Positions 26,571-38,311 are shown, numbered from the stretch's first letter. The stretch: DNA of 40,210 bases from Deltaproteobacteria bacterium (GCA_016938035.1 JAFGVK010000064.1:1-40210); one strand, 5' to 3'. Notes: a model not told the origin generated them from the sequence alone. Made by a program: numbers and translations.

Positions 26571-27263
26571 GTGTCCAGCGCCGTGATCATCCCCGCCCGG
26601 TTCGACGCCACCCGGCTCCCCGGGAAGCCCCTCGCCGAGCTGGGGGGGGTGCCCATGGTCGAGCGGGTGCGGCGTCAGGCCTCCCTCGCCCGGGGAATCG
26701 GGGGGGTCTGGGTGGCCACCGATGATCCCCGCATCGCGCAGGTGATCGTCGCGGGCGGGGGGGCGGTGATCCGGACCGGGCCGCACCCCTCCGGCACCGA
26801 TCGGGTGGCCGAGGCGGCGGAGTCCCTGTCGGCGCGGTGGATCCTCAACGTGCAGGGGGACATGCCCCTCCTCGATCCGACCTATGTCGAGGCGGTGCTC
26901 GCGCGGCTCCAAGCCGGCGCCCCGATCGCCACCCTGGCCTGGCGGCTGAGCGGGGATCCCGCGGATCCCAGCCAGGTGAAGGTGGTGTGCGACGGTGCCG
27001 GCAGGGCCCTGTATTTCTCGCGCGCGCCGGTCCCCCACGGCGGTCCCTGGCGGGTCCACGTGGGCATCTACGGCTTCCAGCGCGAGGTGCTGCGGGAGGT
27101 CGCGCGGCTGCCGGTCCACCCGCTGGAGCGATCTGAGCGGCTGGAGCAGCTGCGGTGGCTCGCGGCGGGCTATGAGATCCGGGTGGATGAGGTGCCGGTG
27201 GCGGTCGAGTCGGTCGACACCCCCGCGCAGCTCCAGGCGCTCAGGGAGCGGATGTCCCGCTAG
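26571..27263 (+). CDS. kdsB: 3-deoxy-manno-octulosonate cytidylyltransferase
   Basis: 230 residues from GTG 26571 with GGAG upstream. It activates Kdo as CMP-Kdo for the inner core of LPS, which shows a Gram-negative LPS-bearing cell. [38 protein letters not shown] and [12 protein letters not shown] are the nucleotide-binding blocks, followed by YFSRAPVP and [12 protein letters not shown]. pyrG follows after 8 bases. kdsA and the phosphatase/isomerase genes of the pathway are not adjacent. Confidence 0.96.
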   Translation: MSSAVIIPARFDATRLPGKPLAELGGVPMVERVRRQASLARGIGGVWVATDDPRIAQVIVAGGGAVIRTGPHPSGTDRVAEAAESLSARWILNVQGDMPLLDPTYVEAVLARLQAGAPIATLAWRLSGDPADPSQVKVVCDGAGRALYFSRAPVPHGGPWRVHVGIYGFQREVLREVARLPVHPLERSERLEQLRWLAAGYEIRVDEVPVAVESVDTPAQLQALRERMSR

Positions 27264-27271
27264 GAGGAAGA

Positions 27272-28879
27272 ATGCGCAGCAAGCTGATCTTTATCACCGG
27301 CGGGGTGCTCTCGGCGCTGGGGAAGGGGCTCTCTGGTGCGGCGCTGGGCGCGCTGCTGGAGTCGCGCGGGCTGAAGGTGGTCAACGTGAAGATGGACCCG
27401 TACATCAACGTGGATCCCGGCACCATGTCCCCCATCCAGCACGGAGAGGTGTTCGTCACCGATGACGGGGCCGAGACCGACCTGGATCTGGGCCACTACG
27501 AGCGCTTCACCTCCACCAGGATGCGGCAGGCCTACAATTTCACCACCGGGTCGGTGTACCAGGCGGTGATCGAGGACGAGCGGCGCGGGGCCTACCTGGG
27601 CCGGACGGTGCAGGTGATCCCGCACATCACCGACGAGATCAAGCGCAGGATCCTCGCCGCGGTGGGGGGCTTTGACGTGGCGATCATCGAGGTGGGCGGC
27701 ACGGTGGGTGACATCGAGGCGCTGCCCTTCCTGGAGGCGATCCGCCAGCTCCGCACCGACGTGGGGCCGGAGCACGTGCTGTTCATCCACCTCACGCTGG
27801 TGCCGTACATCGCTACCGCCGGCGAGCTGAAGACCAAGCCGACTCAGCACTCGGTTCGGGAGCTCAACCAGGTGGGCATCCAGCCGGACATGATCTTCTG
27901 TCGCTCGGACCGGCCGGTGCCCCGGGACGTGAAGCGGAAGATCGGCGCCTTCTGCAACACCTCGGAGCGAGACGTGATCTCTCTGGAGGACGTGGCCCAC
28001 ATCTACGAGCTGCCCCTCAAGCTCCACGAGCAGGGGGTGGACGAGCGGGTGTTCGAGCGCCTGGGCATGTGGGCGCCCTCCCCAGTGCTGGACGCGTGGG
28101 AGGAGCTGGTGGCGCGCCTCCACAACCCCCATGGGGTCGTCCGCATCGGTGTGGTCGGGAAATACGTGGACTTCACCGACACGTACAAGAGCCTGTATGA
28201 GGCGCTCACCCACGGCGGGGTGGCGAGCGGGGTGCGGGTCGAGAAGGTGCTGGTGGACTCTGAGACCCTCAACACCCCCGAGGCGGTGGAGGCTGCCCTG
28301 CGGGGGGTGGACGGGGTGCTGGTCCCGGGGGGCTTCGGCGCGCGCGGCACAGAGGGCAAGATCCGCGCGATCCAGTGGGCGCGCGAGGAGCGGATCCCGT
28401 TCTTTGGGATCTGCCTGGGGATGCAGCTTGCGGTGGTCGAATTTGCCCGGGACGCGCTGGGGCTGGTGGGGGCCAACTCCACCGAGTTTGACGCCGACAC
28501 CCCCCACCCGGTGATCGCCCTCCTCGATGAGCAGGAGGGGGTGGAGGCCAAGGGGGGCACGATGCGCCTGGGGGCCTTCCCCGCCCTGCTGGCGGAGGGC
28601 AGCCGCGCCGCGAGGTCCTATGGCGCGGTCGCCGTCGAGGAGCGGCACAGGCACCGCTACGAGCTCAACCCGGCCTTCAAGGCGGCGCTAGAGGCTGGTG
28701 GGCTGCGCATCACCGGCAGCTCTCCCGACGGAGCGCTGGCCGAGGTGGTCGAGGTGGAGGATCACCCGTGGTTCCTCGGCTGCCAGTACCACCCTGAGTT
28801 CAAGAGCAGGCCCCTGGAGCCCCACCCCCTCTTCGTGTCCTTCATCCGGGCGGCGCTGGAATGCCAGCGCTCGCGCTAG
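27272..28879 (+). CDS. pyrG: CTP synthase
   Basis: 535 residues, the normal length. It aminates UTP to CTP using glutamine. The synthetase half (1-265) starts [20 protein letters not shown] and contains [17 protein letters not shown] and [11 protein letters not shown]. The glutaminase half has nucleophile Cys381 in GICLGMQ and the His-Glu pair in [16 protein letters not shown]-like bases precede ATG 27272. Pairing with kdsB makes sense, since CTP is the KdsB substrate. Its last 19 bases overlap the lptA start. Confidence 0.99.
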   Translation: MRSKLIFITGGVLSALGKGLSGAALGALLESRGLKVVNVKMDPYINVDPGTMSPIQHGEVFVTDDGAETDLDLGHYERFTSTRMRQAYNFTTGSVYQAVIEDERRGAYLGRTVQVIPHITDEIKRRILAAVGGFDVAIIEVGGTVGDIEALPFLEAIRQLRTDVGPEHVLFIHLTLVPYIATAGELKTKPTQHSVRELNQVGIQPDMIFCRSDRPVPRDVKRKIGAFCNTSERDVISLEDVAHIYELPLKLHEQGVDERVFERLGMWAPSPVLDAWEELVARLHNPHGVVRIGVVGKYVDFTDTYKSLYEALTHGGVASGVRVEKVLVDSETLNTPEAVEAALRGVDGVLVPGGFGARGTEGKIRAIQWAREERIPFFGICLGMQLAVVEFARDALGLVGANSTEFDADTPHPVIALLDEQEGVEAKGGTMRLGAFPALLAEGSRAARSYGAVAVEERHRHRYELNPAFKAALEAGGLRITGSSPDGALAEVVEVEDHPWFLGCQYHPEFKSRPLEPHPLFVSFIRAALECQRSR

Positions 28880-29403
28880 CGCTCCTCTGGGGCGCCGCCG
28901 CCTGGTCGCAGGACCTGGTGGAGGGGCTGCGCGTGGAGGTTGGGGAGACCCGCGTCTCGGTGGGCTCGGCCCAGCTCCAGGCGGGCGGCCTGGGACAGGG
29001 GCAGGGGGCGAGCGCCGTGGTGGAGGGCCTCGTGCCGCTCTCGATCCAGGGGGAGCGCAGCAGCTGGAGCCTGGGGACCGGTGAGGTGGTGTTCGAGGGG
29101 GCGGTGCGGGTGGAGCGGGGCCCCCTGAGCCTCAGGTGCGACCGCCTCACCGTCCGGCTGGAGGGTGGCAGGTTGCGGGAGGCGGTCGCCGAGGGCGCGG
29201 TGCGAGCGGAGGAGGGCGCTCGCCGGGTGCAGGGGACGCGGGCGACGCTGGCTGAGGGGGTGCTCACCCTGGAGGGCGCTCCTCAGCTAGAGGAGGGCGC
29301 GAGCCGCCTCACCGGGGAGCGGATCCTGCTGTGGCTGGATGAGGATCGGGCGGAGTGCGAGCGGTGCCGGCTCGTGACGACGTTAGGGCCGGCAGCGCCT
29401 TGA
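28861..29403 (+). CDS. lptA: LPS transport periplasmic protein, LptA/OstA-like
   Basis: 180 residues starting at ATG 28861 inside the last codons of pyrG. A short signal peptide ([15 protein letters not shown]) leads into a beta-jellyroll repeat typical of OstA/LptA domains, with [23 protein letters not shown], then [23 protein letters not shown] and the final [28 protein letters not shown]. LptA bridges the periplasm and carries LPS from LptC to LptD. The family is assigned from the strand pattern and from lptB immediately downstream. There is no separate lptC here; the first 70 residues may take part of that role. Its stop overlaps the TTG start of lptB. Confidence 0.75.
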   Translation: MPALALALLWGAAAWSQDLVEGLRVEVGETRVSVGSAQLQAGGLGQGQGASAVVEGLVPLSIQGERSSWSLGTGEVVFEGAVRVERGPLSLRCDRLTVRLEGGRLREAVAEGAVRAEEGARRVQGTRATLAEGVLTLEGAPQLEEGASRLTGERILLWLDEDRAECERCRLVTTLGPAAP

Positions 29404-30089
29404 TCCTGGAGGCGCGGGGCCTTGGTCTTCGGCGCGGGGACCGCTGGATCCTGGAGGCGCTGAGCCTGGAGGTGGCCCGGGGGAAGGTGGTGGGGCTGCT
29501 CGGTCCCAACGGGGCGGGGAAGAGCACCGCCTTTGGGCTGTTGGCGGGGCTCTCTCGCGCCGACGCCGGCGAGGTGAGGCTCGACGGGGCGCGGGTGTGC
29601 GGGTGGCCCCTGCACCGCCGGGCCGGGGCGGGGCTGGGCTACCTGCCGCAGGGCCCCAGCCTCTTCCCCCGCCTGTCGGTGAACGACAACCTGCGCCTCG
29701 CCGAGGCCGACGCGGGGCGGGTCGCGGCGGCGCTGGAGGCGGCGGGCCTGGGGGCGCTGGGGCGCCGCAGCGCGTCCACACTCTCCGGGGGAGAGCGTCG
29801 GAGGGTGGAGCTGGTGCGCGCCCTGCTCCTCCACCCGAGGGTGCTGCTCCTCGATGAACCCTGGGCGGGGGTCGACCCGATGCACGTGGCGGCGCTCCGG
29901 GCGCAGATCCGGGCTTTTGCCGAGGCCGGCGGTGGGGTGCTGCTCACCGATCACGCGGTGCGCGAGGCGCTGGAGCTGGCGGACGAGGTGCTGCTCCTCG
30001 ACCGGGGGAGGGTGCTGGTGCGGGGGACCCCCGCCGAGGTCGCGAGCCACAGGGGGGCGCGCTCCGCCTTCCTGGGAGAGGACTTCTGA
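29400..30089 (+). CDS. lptB: LPS export ABC transporter ATP-binding protein
   Basis: 229 residues if started at TTG 29400, which overlaps the lptA stop (TTGA) and places the Walker A motif at the family position; GTG 29355 would add 15 residues. Motifs: Walker A GPNGAGKS, Q-loop LPQGPSLF, signature LSGGERRR, Walker B VLLLDEPWAGVDP and the LptB-type LLTDHAVREAL. It powers extraction of LPS from the inner membrane with LptFG. Next to lptA and upstream of rpoN-hpf, this is the conserved lpt-rpoN neighbourhood of many Gram-negative bacteria. Confidence 0.93.
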   Translation: MILEARGLGLRRGDRWILEALSLEVARGKVVGLLGPNGAGKSTAFGLLAGLSRADAGEVRLDGARVCGWPLHRRAGAGLGYLPQGPSLFPRLSVNDNLRLAEADAGRVAAALEAAGLGALGRRSASTLSGGERRRVELVRALLLHPRVLLLDEPWAGVDPMHVAALRAQIRAFAEAGGGVLLTDHAVREALELADEVLLLDRGRVLVRGTPAEVASHRGARSAFLGEDF

Positions 30090-30162
30090 GGGCGATGGCG
30101 CCGTGAATCTCGCCCTCGCGGGGCTGATATCGTCGGGGGCTGGCTCGGCCCTCGGAAAGGGC

Positions 30163-30190
30163 TTTACTCTCACCGTGGCCGGTCTATAAT
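30163..30190 (+). promoter_or_regulatory. Sigma-70 type promoter for rpoN-hpf
   Basis: TTTACT at 30163-30168 and a consensus TATAAT at 30185-30190 with a 16-base spacer, 87 bases before the rpoN start. The AT-rich leader downstream (gattttgcgaaaacg) stands out in this genome. It gives rpoN its own transcription apart from lptB. Confidence 0.7.
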
Positions 30191-30276
30191 GAACCGAGTC
30201 CAACGATTTTGCGAAAACGCAACTTGAACGCGGGGAACGCTATTCTTATGCCGGCACAGGAAGCGGGGGAGGGCGC

Positions 30277-31806
30277 ATGGGCCTGGATCTGAGGCAGGAC
30301 CTCCGCGTCAGCCAGAACCTCGTGATGACGCCCATGCTGCAGCTGGGGGTGAAGCTGCTCCAGTTCAACCACCTGGAGCTCACCGAGCACGTGGAGCAGA
30401 CGCTGCTGGAGAACCCCCTGCTGGAGAAGGTCGAGAACACCGACGGCCGAGAGACCACCGCCCAGGAGCGCTCGCTGGAGGAGGGGATCCGCTCGGTGGA
30501 GCGGGACAGGGACGAGCAGCTCAACGGGCAGGGCGAGGGCTCCTACCTGATGAACCTCGCGGAGGAGCGCTCCGAGTACCGCGCCCACCAGCACGAGAGC
30601 GGCGGCACCATCCACGACGACCTCCCGCCGATCGAGACCAACCTCACCTGTGGGCTGACGCTGGCCGAGCACCTGCTGAGCCAGGTGGGGATGCTGGAGC
30701 TGACCGGAGTGGAGCGCGCGGTGCTGGAGGCGGTGGTCCACAGCCTCGACGACCGCGGCTATCTGGCCGATGGCATCGATGAAATCGTCGACGGATCAGG
30801 GGCTGACGCCACCCTGGTCGAGCTGATGCGCCAGGAGGTGATGGAGCTGGACCCCATCGGCTGCGGCGCGCTGGATCTCGCGGACTGTCTGGCGCACCAG
30901 GCCAGGCACCACTACCCCGAAGACGAGCTGTTCCCCGAGCTGATCGCGCGCCACCTCACCAACCTGGAGAAGCGCAACTACGCCGCCATCGGGCGCGATC
31001 TGGAGATCGAGCTGGAGGACGTGATCGAGTATCACAAGATGCTCCAGCACTTCGACCCCCACCCCGGGATGGCCCACTCGATAGACGCTCCGCGGTACAT
31101 ACTCCCCGATGTCTTCCTGGTGCGCGACGACGGGGAGTGGCGGGTGCTGCTCAACGAGAGCGGCCTCCCCGAGCTGAAGGTCAGCGCCGCCTACCGCGAG
31201 ATCCTCGCCAGGGGCTCCCGCGACGACCGCGCCTACCTGGAGGAGAAGAGCCGGAGCGCCGAGTTCTACATTCGCTCCATCCACAGGCGGCGCCGCACCA
31301 TCCAGCTGGTGATGGAGAGCATCCTCCGGCTGCAGGCCGACTTCTTCGTGGCGGGTGATCCCGAGCGCCTGCGCCCGATGGTGCTTCAGGACGTGGCCGA
31401 CGACGTGCACGCTCACATCCTGATCGACCACTACCACGCGATGGCCGAGCTCGCGGATCGCGATCCCTACTCGGAGGAGCCCGAGGCCCCAGGGCCGATG
31501 CACATGAGCACCGTGTCGCGCGTCACCAGCAACAAGTTCGTGGACACCCCGTTCGGGATCTTTGAGCTGAAATATTTCTTTACCGCAAAAGTTCGGCAGA
31601 GCTCGGGCGAAGATGTGTCTGCACAGGCGATCAAATCCCGCATTCGTGACATCGTGAAGGATGAAGACGCAACAAAGCCGCTGTCGGATCAGGCCATCGC
31701 CAATATCCTCAAGGAGGAAGGTACCCGCGTCGCCAGGCGCACCGTCGCGAAGTACCGCGAGGCACTGGGCATCCTGCCCTCTGCCACGCGGAAGCAGCTC
31801 TTCTAG
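30277..31806 (+). CDS. rpoN: RNA polymerase sigma-54 factor
   Basis: 509 residues. The Gln/Leu-rich region I (LDLRQDLRVSQNLVMTPMLQ) that binds activators and core is clear, as are the acidic region II and the core-binding region III. The RpoN box ARRTVAKYRE at 486-495 reads the -24 element. The helix-turn-helix is odd: the usual sequence runs DIA..(G)xHxSTVSRxT, but here DVADDV (372-377) is separated from STVSRVT (411-417) by about 29 extra residues, rich in His/Asp/Glu/Pro. Everything around it is well conserved, and downstream FELKYFF is intact, so the gene is not simply broken. hpf follows after 23 bp. Confidence 0.98.
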   Translation: MGLDLRQDLRVSQNLVMTPMLQLGVKLLQFNHLELTEHVEQTLLENPLLEKVENTDGRETTAQERSLEEGIRSVERDRDEQLNGQGEGSYLMNLAEERSEYRAHQHESGGTIHDDLPPIETNLTCGLTLAEHLLSQVGMLELTGVERAVLEAVVHSLDDRGYLADGIDEIVDGSGADATLVELMRQEVMELDPIGCGALDLADCLAHQARHHYPEDELFPELIARHLTNLEKRNYAAIGRDLEIELEDVIEYHKMLQHFDPHPGMAHSIDAPRYILPDVFLVRDDGEWRVLLNESGLPELKVSAAYREILARGSRDDRAYLEEKSRSAEFYIRSIHRRRRTIQLVMESILRLQADFFVAGDPERLRPMVLQDVADDVHAHILIDHYHAMAELADRDPYSEEPEAPGPMHMSTVSRVTSNKFVDTPFGIFELKYFFTAKVRQSSGEDVSAQAIKSRIRDIVKDEDATKPLSDQAIANILKEEGTRVARRTVAKYREALGILPSATRKQLF

Positions 31807-31829
31807 ACCCACCAACTGATGGAGTTTCG

Positions 31830-32147
31830 ATGAATTTCGAGGTTTCGTTCCGCAATCTTCAGGCCAGGGATGAGGTCCGTGAGAGGGCCAACGTGCTGTT
31901 TGGGAAGCTCCACCGCTTCCTCGACCCCGCCGCCGAAGGAGCCCTCACCCTCGCCGTGGAGCACGGGCAGGTCCTGGCTGAGGCCGTCCTCACCTCCCGC
32001 GGCGCGACCTACAAGGTGGCCGAGGAGGACGGCGATCTGCGCACCGCGATGGACAAGGCCTTCCACACCCTGGAGGCGCAGCTGCGCCGCGCCAAGGAGC
32101 GCCGCCTTGAGGGGCGTCGCCCCTCGGATGAGGACGAGGTCGAGTAA
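31830..32147 (+). CDS. hpf: Ribosome hibernation promoting factor, short form
   Basis: 105 residues of the HPF/RaiA family. The N-terminal FEVSFRNLQARDEVRERA, the middle TLAVEHGQVLAEAVL strand and the MDKAFHTLEAQLRRAKER helix fit the short HPF type, which binds the decoding centre and, with RMF in gamma-proteobacteria, makes 100S ribosomes. There is no long C-terminal dimerisation domain. Its place directly after rpoN is strongly conserved. The end is acidic (SDEDEVE). An intrinsic terminator follows. Confidence 0.93.
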   Translation: MNFEVSFRNLQARDEVRERANVLFGKLHRFLDPAAEGALTLAVEHGQVLAEAVLTSRGATYKVAEEDGDLRTAMDKAFHTLEAQLRRAKERRLEGRRPSDEDEVE

Positions 32148-32173
32148 GCGCTCGCCCCCAGTGGACACCCCTC

Positions 32174-32212
32174 CACCCCGCCCCGGTCTCCGTGGCGGGG
32201 TGTGTCATTTTC
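32174..32212 (+). terminator. Intrinsic terminator after hpf
   Basis: Perfect 9-bp stem (caccccgcc with ggcggggtg), 11-base loop, then tgtcattttct. Confidence 0.8.
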
Positions 32213-32528
32213 TGGCAGGGGAGCGGTGGTGATCGGCTGACCCGCGGCATCCAGCGGGGCTGGGTGGGACCGGTGAGGCTGGGCCGCGGCGTCGACGGGC
32301 CGCTGAGGGGCATGGAGCCGAGGCTGCCGCGGGGCAGCCCCTCATCCCGGCGCGTCGCTGGACAGGGCACAGCGAGCCTGGAATCACGCCCCCCAGGGGC
32401 CGCGCTCCCACAGCCGCGGGGCTCATTCCCCGGCTCCGCTTGACACGCTCCGAAACCTCGGTGATAGGGCGACGTCGAACCCCAGGTCCCGGCGGCGCAA
32501 GCCCGGTCCCGGCAGAGGAGTCTCCATC
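32213..32528 (+). other. Intergenic region and leader of metK
   Basis: 316 bases without a gene. It holds several GC hairpins, for example ggctgcc-gcgg-ggcagcc at 32322-32339, and the metK promoter. I looked for SAM- or SAH-riboswitch signatures in the 60-base transcribed leader and found none. Confidence 0.5.
32440..32468 (+). promoter_or_regulatory. Probable sigma-70 promoter for metK
   Basis: Consensus TTGACA at 32440-32445, 17-base spacer, then GATAGG at 32463-32468, about 60 bases before the metK start. The -10 element is weak. Confidence 0.5.
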
Positions 32529-33689
<1,161 letters not shown>

Positions 33690-33714
33690 CGCTCCCCGCG
33701 GAAGGCTCCGATCG

Positions 33715-33742
33715 AACCCCGGCCCCGCGCCGGGGTTTTTTT
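33715..33742 (+). terminator. Strong intrinsic terminator after metK
   Basis: Perfect 9-bp stem (aaccccggc with gccggggtt), 5-base loop, seven T. Confidence 0.93.
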
Positions 33743-33818
33743 GGCCGGCCCTCCTGCGGCTCTCGGCTTGATTTCCCCTCCCAGAACGCTATCAGGGGCC
33801 CTTGCTCCGGCACGCCGC

Positions 33819-33866
33819 ATGAGGTTTCTCTCATACGGATGAGGGCGGAGCGGCACCTGGTACACT
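33819..33866 (+). promoter_or_regulatory. Possible sucC promoter with ATGAG repeats
   Basis: ATGAG-gtttct-CTCAT is a short inverted repeat at 33819-33834, with a further ATGAG at 33839. TACACT at 33861-33866 could be a -10 element just upstream of the sucC ribosome-binding site, but no good -35 is visible. The ATGAG sites could bind a regulator. Confidence 0.3.
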
Positions 33867-33876
33867 AGGAGCTGGG

Positions 33877-35112
<1,236 letters not shown>

Positions 35113-35123
35113 GGAGCTACCAG

Positions 35124-36005
35124 ATGGCTATTCTCGTCAACAGCGACACCAAGCTGATCGTCCAGGGCATCACCGGGAACTCCGGCGCCTTCCACGCCCG
35201 GCAGTGCCTCGAGTACGGCACCAACCTCGTCGGCGGCGTGGTCCCCGGCAAGGGCGGCCAGACCTTCGAGGACACCGACATTCCCATCTTCAACACCGTG
35301 AAGGAGGCGGTGGAGGCCACTGGCGCCAACACCTCGATGATCATGGTGCCCCCTCCCTTCGCGGCGGACGGCATCATGGAGGCGGTGGACGCGGGCCTCG
35401 ACCTGGCGGTGGCGATCACCGAGGGCATCCCCGTCAACGACATGGTGAAGGTGGCCAAGTACATGGAGGGCAAGAAGACCCGCCTGATCGGCCCCAACTG
35501 CCCCGGCGTGATCACCCCGGGCCAGGCCAAGGTGGGGATCCTCCCCGGCCACATCCACATGCCCGGCACGATCGGCGTGCTCTCCCGCTCCGGCACCCTC
35601 ACCTACGAGGCGGTCGGGCAGCTGTCCGACGTGGGCCTCGGCCAGTCCACCTGCGTGGGCATCGGCGGCGACCCCATCATCGGCACCAAGTTCCTCGACG
35701 TGCTCGAGCTCTTCGCCAAGGACGACCAGACCGAGGCGATCATCATGATCGGCGAGATCGGTGGCGACGCCGAGGAGCAGGCCGCGGCATGGATCAAGGC
35801 GGGCAACCTGAAGAAGCCGGTGGTCGCGTTCATCGCGGGCGCCACCGCTCCTCCGGGCCGCCGCATGGGCCACGCCGGCGCGATCATCTCGGGTGGTCAG
35901 GGCACCGCCGAGAGCAAGTTCAAGGCTCTGGAGGATGCGGGCGTGCATGTCGTACGCTCCCCCGCCGACATGGGCCGCAAGATGAAGGAAGTGCTCGGCC
36001 GCTAG
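35124..36005 (+). CDS. sucD: Succinyl-CoA synthetase, alpha subunit
   Basis: 293 residues from ATG 35124, with GGGAG upstream; the in-frame extension back to 34386 is only the shadow of sucC. It binds CoA and carries the phosphorylated His, here in [46 protein letters not shown] and [10 protein letters not shown] are typical. It follows sucC in one operon, with ndk 24 bp downstream. Confidence 0.99.
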   Translation: MAILVNSDTKLIVQGITGNSGAFHARQCLEYGTNLVGGVVPGKGGQTFEDTDIPIFNTVKEAVEATGANTSMIMVPPPFAADGIMEAVDAGLDLAVAITEGIPVNDMVKVAKYMEGKKTRLIGPNCPGVITPGQAKVGILPGHIHMPGTIGVLSRSGTLTYEAVGQLSDVGLGQSTCVGIGGDPIIGTKFLDVLELFAKDDQTEAIIMIGEIGGDAEEQAAAWIKAGNLKKPVVAFIAGATAPPGRRMGHAGAIISGGQGTAESKFKALEDAGVHVVRSPADMGRKMKEVLGR

Positions 36006-36029
36006 GCCGGGCGCTCAGGAGAACCCAGA

Positions 36030-36449
36030 ATGGCAATGCAGCGCACCCTGTCCATCATCAAGCCCGACGCGACCCAGAAGGGCTACGTCGGCAAGATCAT
36101 CGCTCGCTTCGAGGAGGAGGGGCTCCGCATCGCGGCTGTCCGCAAGATGCACCTCTCCCGCCTGGAGGCCGAGGGCTTCTACGCGGTCCACAAGGCGCGC
36201 CCCTTCTTCGGTGAGCTCGTCGAGTTCATGATGAGCGGCCCCTGCGTGGTCATGGTCCTCGAAGGTGAGGACGCGATCGCAGAGAACCGCCGCATCATGG
36301 GCGCCACCGACCCCGCAGAGGCGGCCGAGGGCACCCTCCGGAAGCTCTACGCCGAGAGCAAGGGCATGAACGCCGTGCACGGCTCGGACGCTCCCGAGAC
36401 CGCCGCGGCGGAGATCGCCTACTTCTTCCGCGAGACTGAGATCTTCTAG
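36030..36449 (+). CDS. ndk: Nucleoside diphosphate kinase
   Basis: 139 residues. It equilibrates NTP/NDP pools through a phospho-His intermediate; the active His lies in [27 protein letters not shown] and the [19 protein letters not shown] block are diagnostic. AGGAG precedes ATG 36030. Being downstream of sucCD is apt, since Ndk is known to interact with succinyl-CoA synthetase in other bacteria. A bidirectional-looking terminator follows. Confidence 0.99.
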   Translation: MAMQRTLSIIKPDATQKGYVGKIIARFEEEGLRIAAVRKMHLSRLEAEGFYAVHKARPFFGELVEFMMSGPCVVMVLEGEDAIAENRRIMGATDPAEAAEGTLRKLYAESKGMNAVHGSDAPETAAAEIAYFFRETEIF

Positions 36450-36472
36450 CTCGGTGCTGACGGGAAATTCGG

Positions 36473-36500
36473 GGCCCTCGTCGCGTTCGCGGCGGGGGCC
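36473..36500 (+). terminator. Hairpin between convergent ndk and secreted-protein genes
   Basis: A 12-bp stem (ggccctcgtcgc with gcggcgggggcc, two wobble pairs) and a gttc loop lie 23 bases after the ndk stop and 21 bases past the stop of the minus-strand gene. The T-rich tail is weak. Confidence 0.55.
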
Positions 36501-36521
36501 TCTGTCCGTGGGGGGCAGGTA

Positions 36522-37043
36522 TCAGTCGAACTCGGCGTAGCTCAGCAGGGTCTCGGCGCCGATCAGGGCGCGGGGCTCGTGGAGGCCGCGGGCGAGGGTG
36601 GTCTCCAGCCGGACCTCGGTGTAGGGTCCCACCAGCACCAAGCCCGCCACAGGGCCGAACCTGCCGTCGCTGCCCAGGGCCAGGCCTAGGGCTACCTGGG
36701 CGCTGGCGAGGGGAACATAGCCGAGGTCGTGCTGCACCAGCTGGGTGAGGGGGCCGGACAGTACGGTGACCTCCGCCATCACCCCGGGACGCAGCCACAG
36801 CAGGTGGAGGCTGGCGCCCGCCGCGGGCGCGAAATCGTCCCCGAGGGATGCAAACAGCTCGCTGTGCTCCCACAGAAATTCCTGGCTCAGGCTCGCGCCG
36901 AGGCCCAGGTGGAGGTTGTCTTTGGGGCCACCGAAGGACAGCACCGCGCTGAGTCCGGCGGTGGTGGCCCGGTTGGTGATCTCGTCCCAGGTCTGTGCCT
37001 GTACGGGGTGCGTCAGCAGGGCCAGGAGCAGGGTCGCGGACAT
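36522..37043 (-). CDS. Small secreted, probably beta-rich outer-membrane protein
   Basis: Not assigned to a family. 173 residues from ATG 37043, with AGGAGG 5 bases upstream; the longer frame to 37088 was rejected. A signal peptide (ATLLLALLTHPVQA) with a likely cut before QTW is followed by alternating hydrophobic/polar strands with Gly turns (LSAVLSFGG, LHLGLGASLS, ASLHLLWLRPGVMAEVTVL, PVAGLVLVGPYTEVRLETTL). The pattern resembles a small outer-membrane barrel. No Cys in the mature protein. It converges with ndk and has no partner gene. Confidence 0.7.
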   Translation of the reverse strand: MSATLLLALLTHPVQAQTWDEITNRATTAGLSAVLSFGGPKDNLHLGLGASLSQEFLWEHSELFASLGDDFAPAAGASLHLLWLRPGVMAEVTVLSGPLTQLVQHDLGYVPLASAQVALGLALGSDGRFGPVAGLVLVGPYTEVRLETTLARGLHEPRALIGAETLLSYAEFD

Positions 37044-37514
37044 GGGGCCTCCTGGGCACAGGGTAGGTGGTGTTGGGCACCTCCGCAAGGGAAACGCACC
37101 GGACGCTAGGGTTCATGGCGGTGGAGGAGCCAGACAGGCGATCGGGCGACAGGATGCTCCTCGTGGTGTGCGCTTGTCTCGCGGGTGGGCGCGGTGGCCA
37201 CGGGCGGCCCGAGAGGCTCGGTGGCGCGCGGGCGACGCGCGCATCGAGGGGGAGGCATGAAGCCAGTCCTTCGTCGAGGCAGCTCGACGAGGCCATGGGG
37301 GACGAGCCAGCGCCATCCGATCCTTGAGTCCCTCGCAATCCGTCCCAGCACTGCGCTGTCTCTCCAAAAACGCTGTTTAGTCCTTGCCACATCGCGACGA
37401 AAATCGGTGCTCTCCCGTAGCGTCGACGGCCTCGCCACGCACAGAGGGGGTTCGTACGCGTGGCGCAGCCTTCGGGCTTGGAGCGGGTCTCCGTAGGGGG
37501 GGGCCCCGCCTCGG

Positions 37515-38162
37515 TCATGGAGCGTGGAGCCTCGCGCCGGGGGCCCCCTCAGGCCGCGGCGGGCCGGGCAGCCAGGCCGCGCGGACCTGGGTGACATCGA
37601 AATAGAAGGGGGGCTGCTCCCCTGTGAGCAGGGCGCCGCTGGGGGGTCCAGGGCAGCCGCGCAGCCCCTGGAGCGGGTTGCTCAAGGTGGCGCGGGGCAC
37701 CGAGGGATCGAGCCTCCCCTGGACCGCGCCGGTGAGGCCGTCCGCGGCGCAGCCCAGCTGGAGGTTCCGGCTCCAGCCTGGCTTGGGGAGGTCGTCGTAG
37801 GAGCCGTGGGGGGCCAGTCCCCGCGCGCCGGACCTCGGGGACCTGGACGGTCGCCTCGGCGCCCCATGTGCGCGAGCGGGCCCGCGCATCCAGGCAGTCT
37901 GACGTTCAGATCGAGGGTAGGCTGGTCGCGTGTGCTGGCGTGGGCAGGGCCGCGCAGCGCGCGCGGAGCAGCGGGATCAGCTCCAGGGTGGCCCTGGGCG
38001 GGGCAGCGGCGAGGGGGGGCCGGACGCACAGCGGGGGACTGTGACTGCATCGTGAGGGACGGTCCGGATGGGGCGCCCCTGCCCGTCACAGCGCGCCACC
38101 GTCGCCCGTGGGCCCAGGACGGTGAGGGCGGTAGGGGGGGCCCGTGGTGGGCCGCCCGTCAA
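37515..38162 (-). pseudogene. Many-times frameshifted gene of unknown function
   Basis: On the minus strand, coding-like pieces with strong third-position G/C follow each other in different frames: one with TVLGPRATVARCDGQGRPIR, one with ATLELIPLLRARCAALP, one with TLDLNVRLPGCAG, one with AEATVQVPEVRRAG, and a last one with SYDDLPKPGWSRNLQLGC and ending after PPFYFDVTQVRAAW. Joined, they would make a secreted or envelope protein of about 200 residues with paired Cys. Several frame changes fall at homopolymers (G7 near 38013, C/G6 near 37810). It is either a decayed gene or an intact one with assembly errors. The last piece alone (37515-37889) has an open frame. Confidence 0.4.
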
Positions 38163-38311
38163 CGTTCCTGCGGGCCGCAGGGCGGTCCCCGGGGAGGGGG
38201 ACGCGAGCGCCAGGGGCCTGTGCCGCCCGTGCCGCAGGCCAGCGCGTCATCGCCACGACCCCCACCGCGGGTGCGGTGCGCCGAACACGCTGTCACCGAT
38301 CCGTCCTCGGT

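Noticed and set aside
27260-28654. 464-codon minus-strand frame across pyrG
   Set aside because: Shadow of pyrG, no ribosome-binding site and no recognisable motif.
32470-32528. SAM or SAH riboswitch before metK
   Set aside because: The leader is only about 60 bases and shows none of the conserved core motifs I know.
37106-37597. Possible transposase or IS remnant
   Set aside because: No DDE/HTH motif and no terminal inverted repeats; only an odd base composition remains.
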